NCBI GenBank assembly: GCA_963744915.1
Contig: CAVUUY010000011.1
Location: 129,711 to 193,710 of the forward strand
DNA length: 64,000 nt
Direction of reading: 5' to 3'
Source: DATAFF01 sp963744915
GTDB lineage: Bacteria; Pseudomonadota; Alphaproteobacteria; Rhizobiales; Aestuariivirgaceae
Both the position numbers and the translations under genes were made by a program. Below the pieces are notes generated by a model. The model ran no database searches and was not told the DNA's origin. It saw only the letters and a list, made by a program, of their open reading frames with translations. Within the stretch, counting starts at the first letter, position 1. Every line of letters starts with the position of its first letter. This document shows, piece by piece, positions 1 to 8,744 of the stretch.

Positions 1-741
1 AAGCCGGCGGGCCAAAGCGATGGCGACCAGCCGCTGCCGTCGGGCGGGGCCGGCTTCAAAACGCCGGTCGGCACGTTCTATCCCCCCAACATCACCCCTG
101 ACCGCGAGACCGGGATCGGCGCCTGGAGCGACGCCGATTTCGTCAATGCGGTGCAGCACGGCATCTCGCCGCAAGGCACGCATTATATTCCCGCTTTTCC
201 CTATGCCTCCTATGGCCGGATGAAGGTCGAGGACGTGCTCGATCTCAAGGGTTATTTGATGTCGCTGCCGGCGGTCAAGGCAGAGCACCACCCGCCCGAC
301 GTGCTGCTCGGCCCGATCGGGACTGCTCTGGCGCGGCGGATCACCGGTTTGTGGAAGCTGCTCGCGCTCAACAAGCGCCGAATCAACTTCCACGCCGATG
401 AAACCGAGGCGTGGAATCGCGGTCACTATCTGGTGAATGCGCCCGGCCATTGCGGCGAATGCCATACGCCGCGCAACATGCTGATGGTGCCGATCGCCTC
501 CGAGAAGTTCATCGGCGGGCCGCACCCCGACGGCAAGGGCAAGGTGCCGTCATTGTACGATCTCGTCGAGCGCAAGCGCTACAAGGATGCCGATGATCTC
601 GCCGCCGCGCTGCAGTTCGGCGAGACCTTCGGCTATGACCATGTGTCGAGCGGCGGCATGGGCGCCGTCCAGACCAACCTGTCGAAGCTGCCGGAGAGCG
701 ATATCAAGGCGATCGCCACCTATCTGGTGAGCTTGAAATGA
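1..741 (+). CDS. cytochrome c family protein, 5' end missing
   Basis: The reading frame is open from the first base, so the start codon and N-terminus lie outside the window. About 246 residues remain. A c-type heme site CGECH followed by TPRN is visible near residues 152-160 of this fragment, with a Met-rich stretch (GGMGAVQ) later that could give the sixth ligand. The upstream part (FYPPNITPD, GIGAWSDADF) is typical of the heme domains of multi-heme cytochrome c subunits of periplasmic dehydrogenases. It probably transfers electrons in the periplasm. Which dehydrogenase it serves cannot be seen. It converges on the VOC gene with 9 bases between stops. Confidence 0.85.
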   Translation, partial: KPAGQSDGDQPLPSGGAGFKTPVGTFYPPNITPDRETGIGAWSDADFVNAVQHGISPQGTHYIPAFPYASYGRMKVEDVLDLKGYLMSLPAVKAEHHPPDVLLGPIGTALARRITGLWKLLALNKRRINFHADETEAWNRGHYLVNAPGHCGECHTPRNMLMVPIASEKFIGGPHPDGKGKVPSLYDLVERKRYKDADDLAAALQFGETFGYDHVSSGGMGAVQTNLSKLPESDIKAIATYLVSLK

Positions 742-750
742 GGCCGGATC

Positions 751-1254
751 CTATTCCGAGCCCTCCGCCAGCAGCTGTTCGAGATCGAGACGGCGCGTCC
801 CAATCTTGAGCCCGCCATCGGGGCCGCGCGGCCATTCCGCCGCCGGGCGGTCCCGATAGAGCTCGACCCCGTTGCCATCGGGATCATCGAGATAGAGCGC
901 CTCGCTCACCCCGTGGTCGCTTGCACCGGTGAGCGGGATGCCGGCCGCCCGCAGCCGGCGCAGCGCATCGGCGAGATCGGCGCGAGTTGGGTAGAGCACC
1001 GCCAGATGGTAGAGCCCGGTTGTGCCCGCCGGCGGCGGCCGCCCGCCGTGGCTCTCCCAGGTGTTGAGCCCGATGTGGTGATGGTAGCCGCCGGCCGATA
1101 TGAAGGCCGCGTCCTGCCCGTAACTCTGCATCAGCTCGAAGCCGAGAACGCCGCAATAGAAGGCGAGGGCCCGGTCGAGATCGGCGACCTTGAGGTGAAC
1201 ATGCCCGATGCGGGTACCGGGGGCGATCGGGCGCGCTGTCCTGTTTTCGGCCAT
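751..1254 (-). CDS. VOC (glyoxalase/bleomycin resistance/extradiol dioxygenase) family protein, CatE-like
   Basis: 167 residues. Two beta-alpha-beta-beta-beta modules are recognisable: HVHLKVADLDRALAFY near residues 18-33 and GLYHLAVLYPTRADLADAL in the second half. Candidate metal ligands are the His in HVHLK, the HHHIG cluster, the His in YHLAV and the Glu in GVELYRD, a pattern of catechol-2,3-dioxygenase-like proteins such as CatE. By family knowledge it is a metal-dependent enzyme acting on a ring-cleavage-type substrate. The substrate cannot be read from the sequence. It is transcribed divergently from the flippase gene. Confidence 0.85.
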   Translation of the reverse strand: MAENRTARPIAPGTRIGHVHLKVADLDRALAFYCGVLGFELMQSYGQDAAFISAGGYHHHIGLNTWESHGGRPPPAGTTGLYHLAVLYPTRADLADALRRLRAAGIPLTGASDHGVSEALYLDDPDGNGVELYRDRPAAEWPRGPDGGLKIGTRRLDLEQLLAEGSE

Positions 1255-1341
1255 GGGGCTGCTCTTCGGCTGAGGTCCTGAGCGTCCTTATAGGCAACCT
1301 GCAATCCTAATTTAAGCCCCGCTCGCTAGGGTCGGCGGCCA

Positions 1342-2670
1342 ATGCTGCGAAAGCTCCTCAATCCAGGACGCCAGACCGCCGGTGCCGCCGTCGCGCTTGC
1401 CATCCGCCTTGTCTCGGCCGTCATCGCCTTTCTGAGCCAGATTCTGCTCGCCCGCTGGCTCGGTGCCGGCAATTTCGGCGTGGTCACCGCTCTCTTGGTG
1501 TGGGTCAATGTGCTCGGCACCGTCTCCACCCTCGGCTTCGCGACGAGCGTCCTGCGCTTCCTGCCGCATTATCTTGCTCGGAGCGCCCTGCCGCTTGCCC
1601 GCGGCTTCCACCGCACCGGCATTGTCGTCGCGCTCCTCGCCGGTGCGGCGATCGCCGGCCTTGGCCTGCTCGTCCTCGGCGGTGCCGCCACGCTTCTCCC
1701 AGCCCCCTATGCCGAACCGGCCCGCATGGCGCTTCTGGCGCTGCCGGCCTTTGCGCTTGCCGATTTCCTGGACGGTGTCGGGCGCTCCCGCGGCTGGGTC
1801 GTTCTGGCCCTGATCCCGCCCTACATCATCCGGCCCGTCATGATTCTGCTCGGCGTCGCGGCCATCGAAGCGAGCGGGGCCGCCCTCGATGCCGCTAGCG
1901 CCACCCTCGCTGCCGTCGTCGCGATCTGGATCTCGGCCCTTGCCCAGCTCGCTCTCCAGGCGAGGCCACTGGCCACTGCCATGCCGGCCGGGCCGCGCGC
2001 CTACGATCTCAACCTGTGGAGCCGCGTCTCGCTGCCGATGCTGCTGCTCGACGGCGTCGCCCTGCTGCTCCTCAATATCGACATCATTCTGCTCGGCTTC
2101 TTCGTCGGACCCGACGACATTGCCCGCTACTTCGCCAGCCAGCGGATCATCTCGCTTGTCAGCTTCATCCATTTCGCCGTCGCCGCCGCCGCGGTGTCCC
2201 ATTTTGCGACGAGCCACGCGCTGGGCAACCGTCACGCTCTGAAACAGGAATTTGGCCGCAGCCGGCTCCTTGCCTTCTTCCCCTCGCTGGTCCTCGCGGT
2301 CGTGCTCATCCTGCTCGGCAAGCCCCTGCTCAGGCTGTTCGGCGGCGATTTCGTCAGCGCCTGGCCGGTCATGACGATCCTGGCCATCGGCCTCCTGGCG
2401 CGCGCCGCCGCCGGCCCGGCACAGGCCTTGCTTGTCGCGACGGGACACCACAACGCAACGGTCCTCGTCCTGTGCGCCACGCTTCTGGTCAATTGCTGTC
2501 TCGGCATCGCGCTCATTCCGCGGCACGGACTGATCGGTGCCGCTTTCGCCAGCATGGTGGCGACGCTGTGCGAATCCGCCCTTTTCGCGGTCCTGCAGCA
2601 TCGACTCCATGCCGCAGCGCACCCGCAACCGCAGGAGGCGGTGGATGGCATTGATCAGCCGGCTGCATGA
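1342..2670 (+). CDS. polysaccharide/lipid-linked oligosaccharide flippase-like membrane protein (Wzx/MATE-like)
   Basis: 442 residues, almost entirely hydrophobic helices, about 12-14 predicted transmembrane segments. The N-terminal pattern (FLSQILLARWLGAGNFG) is characteristic of the polysaccharide biosynthesis/Wzx flippase group of the MOP superfamily. Such proteins move lipid-linked glycans or similar lipids across the inner membrane. It is the first gene of an overlapping trio: its last 26 bases overlap the acetyltransferase gene. No glycosyltransferase gene is in sight, so the cargo is unknown. An uninterrupted 438-codon frame on the opposite strand is a GC-rich shadow. Confidence 0.85.
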   Translation: MLRKLLNPGRQTAGAAVALAIRLVSAVIAFLSQILLARWLGAGNFGVVTALLVWVNVLGTVSTLGFATSVLRFLPHYLARSALPLARGFHRTGIVVALLAGAAIAGLGLLVLGGAATLLPAPYAEPARMALLALPAFALADFLDGVGRSRGWVVLALIPPYIIRPVMILLGVAAIEASGAALDAASATLAAVVAIWISALAQLALQARPLATAMPAGPRAYDLNLWSRVSLPMLLLDGVALLLLNIDIILLGFFVGPDDIARYFASQRIISLVSFIHFAVAAAAVSHFATSHALGNRHALKQEFGRSRLLAFFPSLVLAVVLILLGKPLLRLFGGDFVSAWPVMTILAIGLLARAAAGPAQALLVATGHHNATVLVLCATLLVNCCLGIALIPRHGLIGAAFASMVATLCESALFAVLQHRLHAAAHPQPQEAVDGIDQPAA

Positions 2671-3883
2671 TCATCGTCCGGCGGACGCCTCCGTCGGCCG
2701 GCGCCCGCCCGGCTATGGCGGCTGCGTCGCGCTCGATCTCGGCGATGAATTGGCCTTGAGCCTGTTTGCCGCCGCCTGGAACCGCCTGAGCGGCAGCGCC
2801 GCCCTGCCGGCACCGATGAACACCGAGGCGGTCCTGTCGCCCTTGTTCCGCCACCGCGCCCCGCCCGGCCGGCGCGTCCAGATCGGGGCCATCATTGCCG
2901 AGCATGGCGAGCTTGCCGCCATCGGCGCCTTCGAGCGGCTCGGCCTCGCCCAGGGCCGGGCGCTACCGGTGTCGGCGAGCTGGATGGCTGACCTGCCGCT
3001 CGCCGGCACGCCGCTGCTCGCCCGCCACGATCCCGATGATGCGCTTGCCTGGCTCATCGCCGGGGTGACGCGACTGCAGGGCACCCATGCCGTGCTGTTC
3101 CGGCTGGTCGGCGATGATGCCGGTTTCGGGCAGATTCTGCGCCAGGCGGCAGCCCGGCTCGGCGTTGCGAAGCCGGTCGTGCTCGAGCCCTTCCCGCGGG
3201 CGGCGCTCGACATCGGCGGCGATTTCGACGGCTGGTTCAATGACAACTTCGCCCGCAAGCGGCGCAAGGAGTTCCGGCGCCTGGCGGCCCGCCTCGCCGA
3301 GCACGGCACGGTCGAGATCGTGACCCGAACCCGCGACGAGCCGCTGTCGCCGTGGATCGACGATTTTCTCGCCCTCGAGGGCGCCGGCTGGAAAGGGCGG
3401 CGCGGCACGGCGCTCGCCTGCTCGCGCGATGCCGCCCGTTTTCTCGCCGAGGCGCTCGACCGCCTCAACGAGCGCGGTGAGCTGCTGTTCTGGCGCCTCA
3501 GCCTCGATGGCAAGCCGCTCGCCATGCTGTTCGCCATACTGAGCGGCGGCACCGCCTTCCTGGGCAAGATCGCCTATGACGAGTCGTTCGCCCGGTATTC
3601 CCCGGGGGTGCTGCTGATCCTCGAGGCCACCCGCACCCTGCTCGGCCGGTCGGACATCACCTGCGCCAACTCCTGTGCCATTCCGGGACATCCGATGATC
3701 GACAACATCTGGCGTGATCGCCTGCCGCTCGCCGACCTGCTGATCGCTGCCCCGGGCACGCCGGAGCCGCTGTTCCAGGCGATCGCCGCCGCCGAACGGG
3801 TCCGGCGGCCGCTGCGCGCCACCGCCAAGTCGCTCTATCACCGTCTGCTGAAAGGATATCGCCATGCCATTGATCGCGCTTGA
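2645..3883 (+). CDS. GNAT-superfamily acetyltransferase (BioF2-like/CelD-like)
   Basis: 412 residues from the chosen ATG, which has AGGAGG at 2633-2638, six bases upstream. An in-frame ATG at 2537 also exists but would overlap the flippase by over 130 bases. The segment with FDGWFNDNFARKRRKEFRRL followed by an acetyl-CoA fold (RGELLFWRLSLDGKPLAMLF, then KIAYDESFARYSPG) matches the BioF2-like domain found in cellulose/exopolysaccharide-linked proteins. It probably transfers an acyl group in surface glycan or lipid synthesis. It overlaps both its neighbours, suggesting translational coupling. Confidence 0.8.
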   Translation: MALISRLHDHRPADASVGRRPPGYGGCVALDLGDELALSLFAAAWNRLSGSAALPAPMNTEAVLSPLFRHRAPPGRRVQIGAIIAEHGELAAIGAFERLGLAQGRALPVSASWMADLPLAGTPLLARHDPDDALAWLIAGVTRLQGTHAVLFRLVGDDAGFGQILRQAAARLGVAKPVVLEPFPRAALDIGGDFDGWFNDNFARKRRKEFRRLAARLAEHGTVEIVTRTRDEPLSPWIDDFLALEGAGWKGRRGTALACSRDAARFLAEALDRLNERGELLFWRLSLDGKPLAMLFAILSGGTAFLGKIAYDESFARYSPGVLLILEATRTLLGRSDITCANSCAIPGHPMIDNIWRDRLPLADLLIAAPGTPEPLFQAIAAAERVRRPLRATAKSLYHRLLKGYRHAIDRA

Positions 3884-4778
3884 CCGGTCGAAAGCCCGCG
3901 CCAGCTTCCACCGCGCGCCCTTTGCCATGCGGCACGGCCTCGCCGGTCACGACCTCTTCACCCTGCCGCGCCTGGTCGAGCTCGCCAAATCCATGCCGCG
4001 CGATCGCATCGAATACAATTCCGGCAAGATCGAGCCGGGGGTCAGGCCTGAGGACGTCCCCGGCATAACGATGCCGGCCGACGAGGTCATCCGCCGCATC
4101 GAGAACGCCAATGCCTGGCTCGTCATCAAGGGCGTCGAGCTGAACCCCGCCTACCGCGTTCTGCTCCGTGAATTCCTGACCGAGGTGTCGAGCGCCGCCG
4201 GCCCCGGCACCGAGCGCTTCGAGGACCTCCAGGGCTTCATCTTCATCTCCTCCGCCGGTTCGGTGACGCCGTTCCATTTCGACGCCGAGGAGAACATTCT
4301 GGTCCAGATCCGCGGTGACAAATACGTCCACATCTTCGACAACGCCGATCGCAGCCTGGTGCCCGAGGAAAGCCTCGAGCTGTCACCGTCCAAGCATCGC
4401 AACCAGCCCTATCGGGCCGCTTTCGAGCGCCGCGCCGAGGTCTTTGCGCTCACCCCCGGCGATGCCGTTCATATTCCCTATCTCTGGCCGCATTGGGTGC
4501 ATACCGGGGCCAGCTGGTGCGTGTCGATGGCGATGACCTGGAAGACGCCGGCGGTCAGGCGGCTGAACAAGGTCCGGCTGATGAACGGCACGCTGCGCCG
4601 CTACGGCCTGCCGCAGCCGGCGCCCGGCCGGTCGCAGCTCGGTGATGCCGCCAAGGTCGCCCTGCATGACGGGGCACGCCTCGCCATGGAGCCGCTGCGT
4701 CGCTCCGAGGGGCTGCGGCGCCGCCTGCGCGGGCTGGTCTATGGCAGCAGCGCCAACTATTATTACCGCGGCTCATGA
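3864..4778 (+). CDS. cupin/JmjC-like Fe(II)/2-oxoglutarate-type oxygenase (cupin_8 family)
   Basis: 304 residues. AAGGA precedes the ATG at 3864, inside the end of the acetyltransferase gene (20-base overlap). A double-stranded beta-helix iron site is visible: His138 and Asp140 in TPFHFDAEEN, a Lys in the following strand (GDKYVHIFD), and a distal His near 210 in IPYLWPHWVH. This HxD...H arrangement suggests an Fe(II)/2-oxoglutarate hydroxylase of the bacterial JmjC-like group. The substrate is unknown; from context it may be a peptide or the product of the neighbouring acetyltransferase. The 3' end converges with ispG, overlapping by 16 bases. Confidence 0.8.
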   Translation: MPLIALDRSKARASFHRAPFAMRHGLAGHDLFTLPRLVELAKSMPRDRIEYNSGKIEPGVRPEDVPGITMPADEVIRRIENANAWLVIKGVELNPAYRVLLREFLTEVSSAAGPGTERFEDLQGFIFISSAGSVTPFHFDAEENILVQIRGDKYVHIFDNADRSLVPEESLELSPSKHRNQPYRAAFERRAEVFALTPGDAVHIPYLWPHWVHTGASWCVSMAMTWKTPAVRRLNKVRLMNGTLRRYGLPQPAPGRSQLGDAAKVALHDGARLAMEPLRRSEGLRRRLRGLVYGSSANYYYRGS

Positions 4779-6019
4779 TTGGGATTTTCGGCGCTGCCAC
4801 CCCAGCGTTCGGCGACATAGCTCTCGACGATATCCTTGAACTGCTGGCCGATGTCTGTGCCGCGCAGCGTCTTGACCTTCTTGCCGTCGATATAGACCGG
4901 GGCGGCGGGGACCTCGCCGGTGCCAGGCAGTGAAATCCCGATATCGGCGTGCTTCGATTCGCCCGGCCCATTGACGATGCAGCCCATGACCGCGAGCTGC
5001 AGCGTCTCGAAGCCGGGATAGGCCTTCTGCCACGCCGGCATGCGGGTGCGAATGTGGGTTTGTATATCCTGGGCGAGCTCCTGAAACACCGTTGAGGTGG
5101 TGCGTCCGCAGCCCGGGCAGGCAATGACCATGGGCATGAAGGACCGCATCCCCATGGTCTGGAGAATCTCCTGGGCGACCATCACCTCGCGGCTGCGGTC
5201 GCCGCCCGGCTCGGGGGTGAGCGAGATGCGGATGGTGTCGCCGATGCCTTCCTGGAGCAGCACCGACAGTGCCGCGGTCGAGGCGACGATGCCCTTGGAG
5301 CCCATGCCCGCCTCGGTCAGGCCGAGATGCAGGGCGTGGTCGGTGCGGCGGGCGAGCTCGCGATAGACGGCAATGAGATCCTGGACCTCCGAGACCTTGG
5401 CCGAGATGATGATGTGGTCGGCACCGAGGCCGAGCTCGACCGCCCGCTTCGCCGAGGAGACGCCGGACTGGACGATCGCCTCATGCATCACCAGGCGGGC
5501 ATCCAGCGGCTCCGGGAGCTTGGCGTTGTCGTCCATCAGCCGCGCCAGCATCGACTGGTCGAGCGATCCCCAATTGACTCCGATCCGGACCGGCTTGGCG
5601 AATTGGCAGGCCTTCTCGATCATCATCGCGAAATTGCGGTCCTGCTTCTCGCCGAAACCGACATTGCCGGGATTGATGCGGTATTTGGCCAGCGCTTCGG
5701 CGCATGCCGGATGGTCGCGCAGGAGGGTGTGGCCGATATAGTGGAAGTCGCCGATGAGCGGCACGGCGACGCCCATGCGATCGAGGGCATCGCGGATATG
5801 CGGCACGGCGGCGGCCGCCTCGCTGCGGTCGACGGTGATGCGCACGAGCTCGGAGCCGGAGCGGGCCAGCTCGGCCACCTGGCCGGCGGTCGCCGCGGCA
5901 TCGGCGGTGTCGGTATTCGTCATCGACTGCACCACGACCGGGGCGCCGCCACCGATGGTGACATGGCCAACCCTGACGCCGATGCTGCCCCGGCGCGTCC
6001 CGATTGCCGAATAGCCCAT
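4763..6019 (-). CDS. ispG: 4-hydroxy-3-methylbut-2-enyl diphosphate synthase (flavodoxin type)
   Basis: 418 residues, full length. IspG carries out the seventh step of the MEP isoprenoid pathway, reductively converting methylerythritol cyclodiphosphate to HMBPP with a [4Fe-4S] cluster. The N-terminal TIM barrel opens with VGHVTIGGGAPVVVQSMTNTDT. The C-terminal cluster domain carries CPGCGR (residues about 301-306) and CIVNGPGE (about residue 345), the conserved Fe-S cysteines, plus the Glu ligand region. It sits immediately downstream of the Zur-like gene on the same strand with a gap of about 75 bases. Confidence 0.97.
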   Translation of the reverse strand: MGYSAIGTRRGSIGVRVGHVTIGGGAPVVVQSMTNTDTADAAATAGQVAELARSGSELVRITVDRSEAAAAVPHIRDALDRMGVAVPLIGDFHYIGHTLLRDHPACAEALAKYRINPGNVGFGEKQDRNFAMMIEKACQFAKPVRIGVNWGSLDQSMLARLMDDNAKLPEPLDARLVMHEAIVQSGVSSAKRAVELGLGADHIIISAKVSEVQDLIAVYRELARRTDHALHLGLTEAGMGSKGIVASTAALSVLLQEGIGDTIRISLTPEPGGDRSREVMVAQEILQTMGMRSFMPMVIACPGCGRTTSTVFQELAQDIQTHIRTRMPAWQKAYPGFETLQLAVMGCIVNGPGESKHADIGISLPGTGEVPAAPVYIDGKKVKTLRGTDIGQQFKDIVESYVAERWGGSAENPNHEPR

Positions 6020-6095
6020 TCACGCACCTTCAAGTTGATCGTTCAAATCGCCTTATTGCCAATTTCCGATAGCCTCGGCAAGGGGCAACGGGTCG

Positions 6096-6593
6096 TCACC
6101 CCTCGGCGGCGGCGCAACCGAGACAGCGGCCGAGCAGCTCCACCACCGTGCGGCGGGGACGGAAACCGGTGATCTTGGCGGCATCCGCCAGGGCGGCCAT
6201 GCTGGCCGTCGCCTCGAATTCCGCAACCGCGCCGCAGCCGTCGCACACCAGCAGCACGGCCTCGCCCTCATGCTGGCCATGGCTGCAGGCGACGAAGGCA
6301 TTGCGGCTCTCGATCTTGTGAACAAGACCATGCGAGGCCAGGAAATCGAGGGCGCGGTAGACCGACATCGGGGCCGGCGGCGGGCCGGCGGCGGCGAGCC
6401 GCTCGATGATGTCATAGGCGCCGGCCGCCTCGTGGCTGCGGGCGACGGCGACCAGGACCTTGCGGCGCAGGCTGGTGAGGCGACTGCCGCGGCGCGCGCA
6501 CACGCGCTCGGCCCGGGCGACGAGGTCGCCGGTGCAGGCATCGTGGTCATGATCGGCGGCGAGAAAACCGCCGGGCAGGGGCTTGCTGTTCAT
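6096..6593 (-). CDS. zur: Fur-family transcriptional regulator, Zur-like
   Basis: 165 residues. The winged-helix segment (RRKVLVAVARSHEAAGAYDII, SVYRALDFLASHGLVHK) is followed by a dimerisation/metal domain with HGQHEGE and two CxxC pairs, CDGCG and CLGC, for the structural zinc. This pattern fits Zur better than iron-sensing Fur. The start ATG (complement of 6591-6593) is chosen because family homology begins here. The frame is open further upstream but reads through the divergent gene. A perfect inverted repeat of Zur-box type lies three bases upstream, suggesting autoregulation. Zur represses zinc-uptake genes; none lies in this window. Confidence 0.85.
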   Translation of the reverse strand: MNSKPLPGGFLAADHDHDACTGDLVARAERVCARRGSRLTSLRRKVLVAVARSHEAAGAYDIIERLAAAGPPPAPMSVYRALDFLASHGLVHKIESRNAFVACSHGQHEGEAVLLVCDGCGAVAEFEATASMAALADAAKITGFRPRRTVVELLGRCLGCAAAEG

Positions 6594-6596
6594 GCT

Positions 6597-6609
6597 GTTA
6601 CAATGTAAC
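6597..6609. promoter_or_regulatory. putative Zur operator
   Basis: GTTACAATGTAAC is a perfect inverted repeat, six-base arms around one central base, with a further T on the left. It resembles the TGTTATAnTATAACA type of Zur site. It lies three bases upstream of the zur start and about 84 bases upstream of the divergent racemase-like gene. Inference: Zur represses its own gene. Confidence 0.5.
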
Positions 6610-6692
6610 CGGCAAAGCCGCGTTGCGCCAATGTTTTGCGCCGGTCGAGCAGATCGGCTAGGCTTTGAACGAATATTTCGGAGACCTTGCCC

Positions 6693-7502
6693 ATGACCGC
6701 CAGAGCCCGCCAGTCCCGTTCCGAGCCGCGCGAGATGATCCTGATCGAGCATTTGCCGTTCGAAACGGATGCCGGCATCGGCGAGCGGGCGCGGATCGGC
6801 CTTATCGTGCTGGCCAGCGACTTCACCATCGAGCATGAGTGGCGGGCGATCTTTGCAGCGCTGCCCGGCGTGGCGCTTTATGAAAGCCGGCTGTTCAACG
6901 ACCCCATCATCACCCCGGAATCGCTGCGGGCGATGGAGCCCCTGATCGCCCCCGCAGCCAGTCTCATTCTCCCCGGCAATCCCCTTGATGCGATCGCCTT
7001 CGGCTGCACCTCCGCCTCGATGGCGATCGGCGAGGAGGGGGTGTTCGACAAGATCCGCGCCGGCGGCCAGGAAGCCCCGGCGACGACGCCGGTCACCGCC
7101 GCCTTTGCGGCGTTCACGGCGCTTGGGGCGAAGCGCATCGCCGTGCTCACGCCCTATCGGGCCGAGGTCAACCAGATCGTTGCCGACTACATCACGGCGC
7201 GCGGCTTCGAGGTGCCGGTGTTCGGCTCGTTCAACGAGGGCAATGACCGTATCGTCGCGGCCATCACCCCGGCATCGATCAAGGCCGGCATCCGGCGCAT
7301 CCTGACGGCAGGCGACGTCGATGCGGTGTTCGTCTCCTGCACCTCGGTGCGACTGGCCGAGGTGGCAGCCGCGATCGAGGCGGAGGTCGGCCTGCCGGTC
7401 ACCTCGTCGAATCATGCGATGGCCTGGCATGCACTGCGGCTTGCCGGCATTCAGGATGGCCTGCCGCAATTCGGAAAGCTGTTCACACTTCCAATCGCTT
7501 GA
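6693..7502 (+). CDS. Asp/Glu racemase superfamily enzyme (maleate isomerase/EutA/arylmalonate decarboxylase-like)
   Basis: 269 residues from the ATG; an in-frame TTG lies six bases upstream. The two pseudo-symmetric catalytic cysteines are visible in AIAFGCTSASMAIG and DAVFVSCTSVRLAE, with TPVTAAFAAF and VTSSNHAMAWH nearby. This is the pattern of the maleate cis-trans isomerase/ectoine-utilisation EutA/arylmalonate decarboxylase group of cofactor-independent racemases. The exact substrate cannot be decided. It is divergent from zur, and no ectoine genes are adjacent. Confidence 0.8.
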   Translation: MTARARQSRSEPREMILIEHLPFETDAGIGERARIGLIVLASDFTIEHEWRAIFAALPGVALYESRLFNDPIITPESLRAMEPLIAPAASLILPGNPLDAIAFGCTSASMAIGEEGVFDKIRAGGQEAPATTPVTAAFAAFTALGAKRIAVLTPYRAEVNQIVADYITARGFEVPVFGSFNEGNDRIVAAITPASIKAGIRRILTAGDVDAVFVSCTSVRLAEVAAAIEAEVGLPVTSSNHAMAWHALRLAGIQDGLPQFGKLFTLPIA

Positions 7503-7704
7503 TGCAAAGCACAAGGCTTGGCCCTATTCCTGCCTTTGTAAACCTTTAGCGGGACCGGCACGGGAATGCCGCCCGCTGAGTTGGTGCGGGTGGTGAAGGG
7601 GACAGGCAGTCCAACGCATTAGAACTTCCTTAGGGTCGCTCGGCGCAGGATCGCGCAGACACGATCTCGCGGGGCGTTGGACAATGTACGGAGCAGTAGA
7701 TCCG

Positions 7705-7866
7705 ATGGGGAACGGCCAACGATCCGATCAGGACCAGATCGAACGGGGACAGGCATCGGCAAAGCGCCGGGCCCGCGAAGTGAGCCCCGAGCTGAAAGAG
7801 TTCATGCATATGTTGAAGACGATCGAGGACCAGGCCGAGGCGGCCGGGCTCCACGACGAGGAATGA
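7705..7866 (+). CDS. small hypothetical protein
   Basis: About 53 residues from the ATG at 7705; an in-frame ATG at 7684 would give 60. The protein is polar, with a possible amphipathic helix (SPELKEFMHMLKTIEDQAEAAG) followed by an acidic end. No signal or membrane segment. I do not recognise the family. Support comes only from a coherent charged-helix composition and placement in a gap between real genes. Confidence 0.4.
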   Translation: MGNGQRSDQDQIERGQASAKRRAREVSPELKEFMHMLKTIEDQAEAAGLHDEE

Positions 7867-7897
7867 GCCCACCGGGCCGGGTCTCGAACATGCCGTC

Positions 7898-8338
7898 CTA
7901 GGCGGCCGGCAAGGGCCAGGGCCTGCCGGCGCGGGTCACCAGGGCTGCAAGCTCGCTGCGGCCGGTCGGCTTTTGTATCACCGCATCGAAGGCGGTTCGC
8001 GCCGTGTCGCGCAGGCAGTCGGTCGTGCCATATCCAGACAGCGCAACGATCAGCGTGTCGCAGCGATCGAGACGGCAGCGGATGATCCGCGCGGCGCGGA
8101 TCCCGTCGATGACCGGCATGTCGATGTCGAGCAAAATCAGATCATAATGCCCCGATGACGCGCGCGTCACCGCATCGCCGCCATCGCCGACGGCGTCGAT
8201 ATCGCAGCCAAGGCCGCGCAGCAGGGCGGCGGTCAGAAGGCGTGAGGCGGCGCAGTCCTCGGCCAGCAGGATGCGCGGGCGGCTGATGGCATCGCCGGGG
8301 CATTGGCCGGCCGTGCCGGGCGGAATCCGAGGGTGCAT
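7898..8338 (-). CDS. stand-alone response regulator receiver protein
   Basis: 146 residues from the ATG at 8338; a longer frame starts at 8395 but adds no conserved sequence. It is a single CheY-like domain: acidic pair E27/D28 in ILLAEDCAAS, phosphoacceptor D71 in LILLDIDMP, conserved Ser in IVALSGYG and the Lys in VIQKPTG. No output domain follows, so it probably signals by protein contact. No histidine kinase is nearby, so the partner is unknown. Confidence 0.88.
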   Translation of the reverse strand: MHPRIPPGTAGQCPGDAISRPRILLAEDCAASRLLTAALLRGLGCDIDAVGDGGDAVTRASSGHYDLILLDIDMPVIDGIRAARIIRCRLDRCDTLIVALSGYGTTDCLRDTARTAFDAVIQKPTGRSELAALVTRAGRPWPLPAA

Positions 8339-8481
8339 GATCCGGGGCTCTCCCTGTGGCGCCGGTTTCCAAGATCCCGTGCGGCAGGGCAGCACCGTCC
8401 TTGGCTCATGCCAACCTCATCACAAAAACCTTGCCAGCTCTTCAAGGACAGGCGGACAAGTCATTGCAAATTTCCCGAGGA

Positions 8482-8565
8482 TCAAAGATTGAGCATCCAG
8501 GCCATGGAGAGCAGCAGAAAACCAGCGGTAAGAAATGCTGTATGACGGGTGGGGGCCATAAACAT
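8482..8565 (-). CDS. candidate 27-residue single-pass membrane peptide
   Basis: A minus-strand ATG at 8565 is preceded by GAGGGAG with a seven-base spacer and opens a frame of 27 codons ending at TGA. The product starts MFMAPTRHTAF and has one hydrophobic helix (FLTAGFLLLSMAWML) filling the rest, like known small inner-membrane proteins. Evidence is limited to the ribosome-binding site and composition. Confidence 0.4.
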   Translation of the reverse strand: MFMAPTRHTAFLTAGFLLLSMAWMLNL

Positions 8566-8744
8566 GCGTTTGCTCCCTCTTCTTGTTCGAAAGCTGATCC
8601 CCGGCGAATTGAACTGTGCCAGATCGCAGCAAAACGGGAGGTGAATTGCTCGTTCATCCTCTGTTTACCATGTGGGCCAGATACGGAAATTTAACCAAGC
8701 CTGGTGCTAAATGATGGCTGCTGGATATCGGGGCTTGGACTGTC

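Noticed and set aside
1312..2628. 438-codon open frame on the minus strand opposite the flippase gene
   Set aside because: Composition is Asp/Gly/Arg/Gln low complexity typical of the reverse frame of a GC-rich membrane gene; the flippase frame has clear family features.
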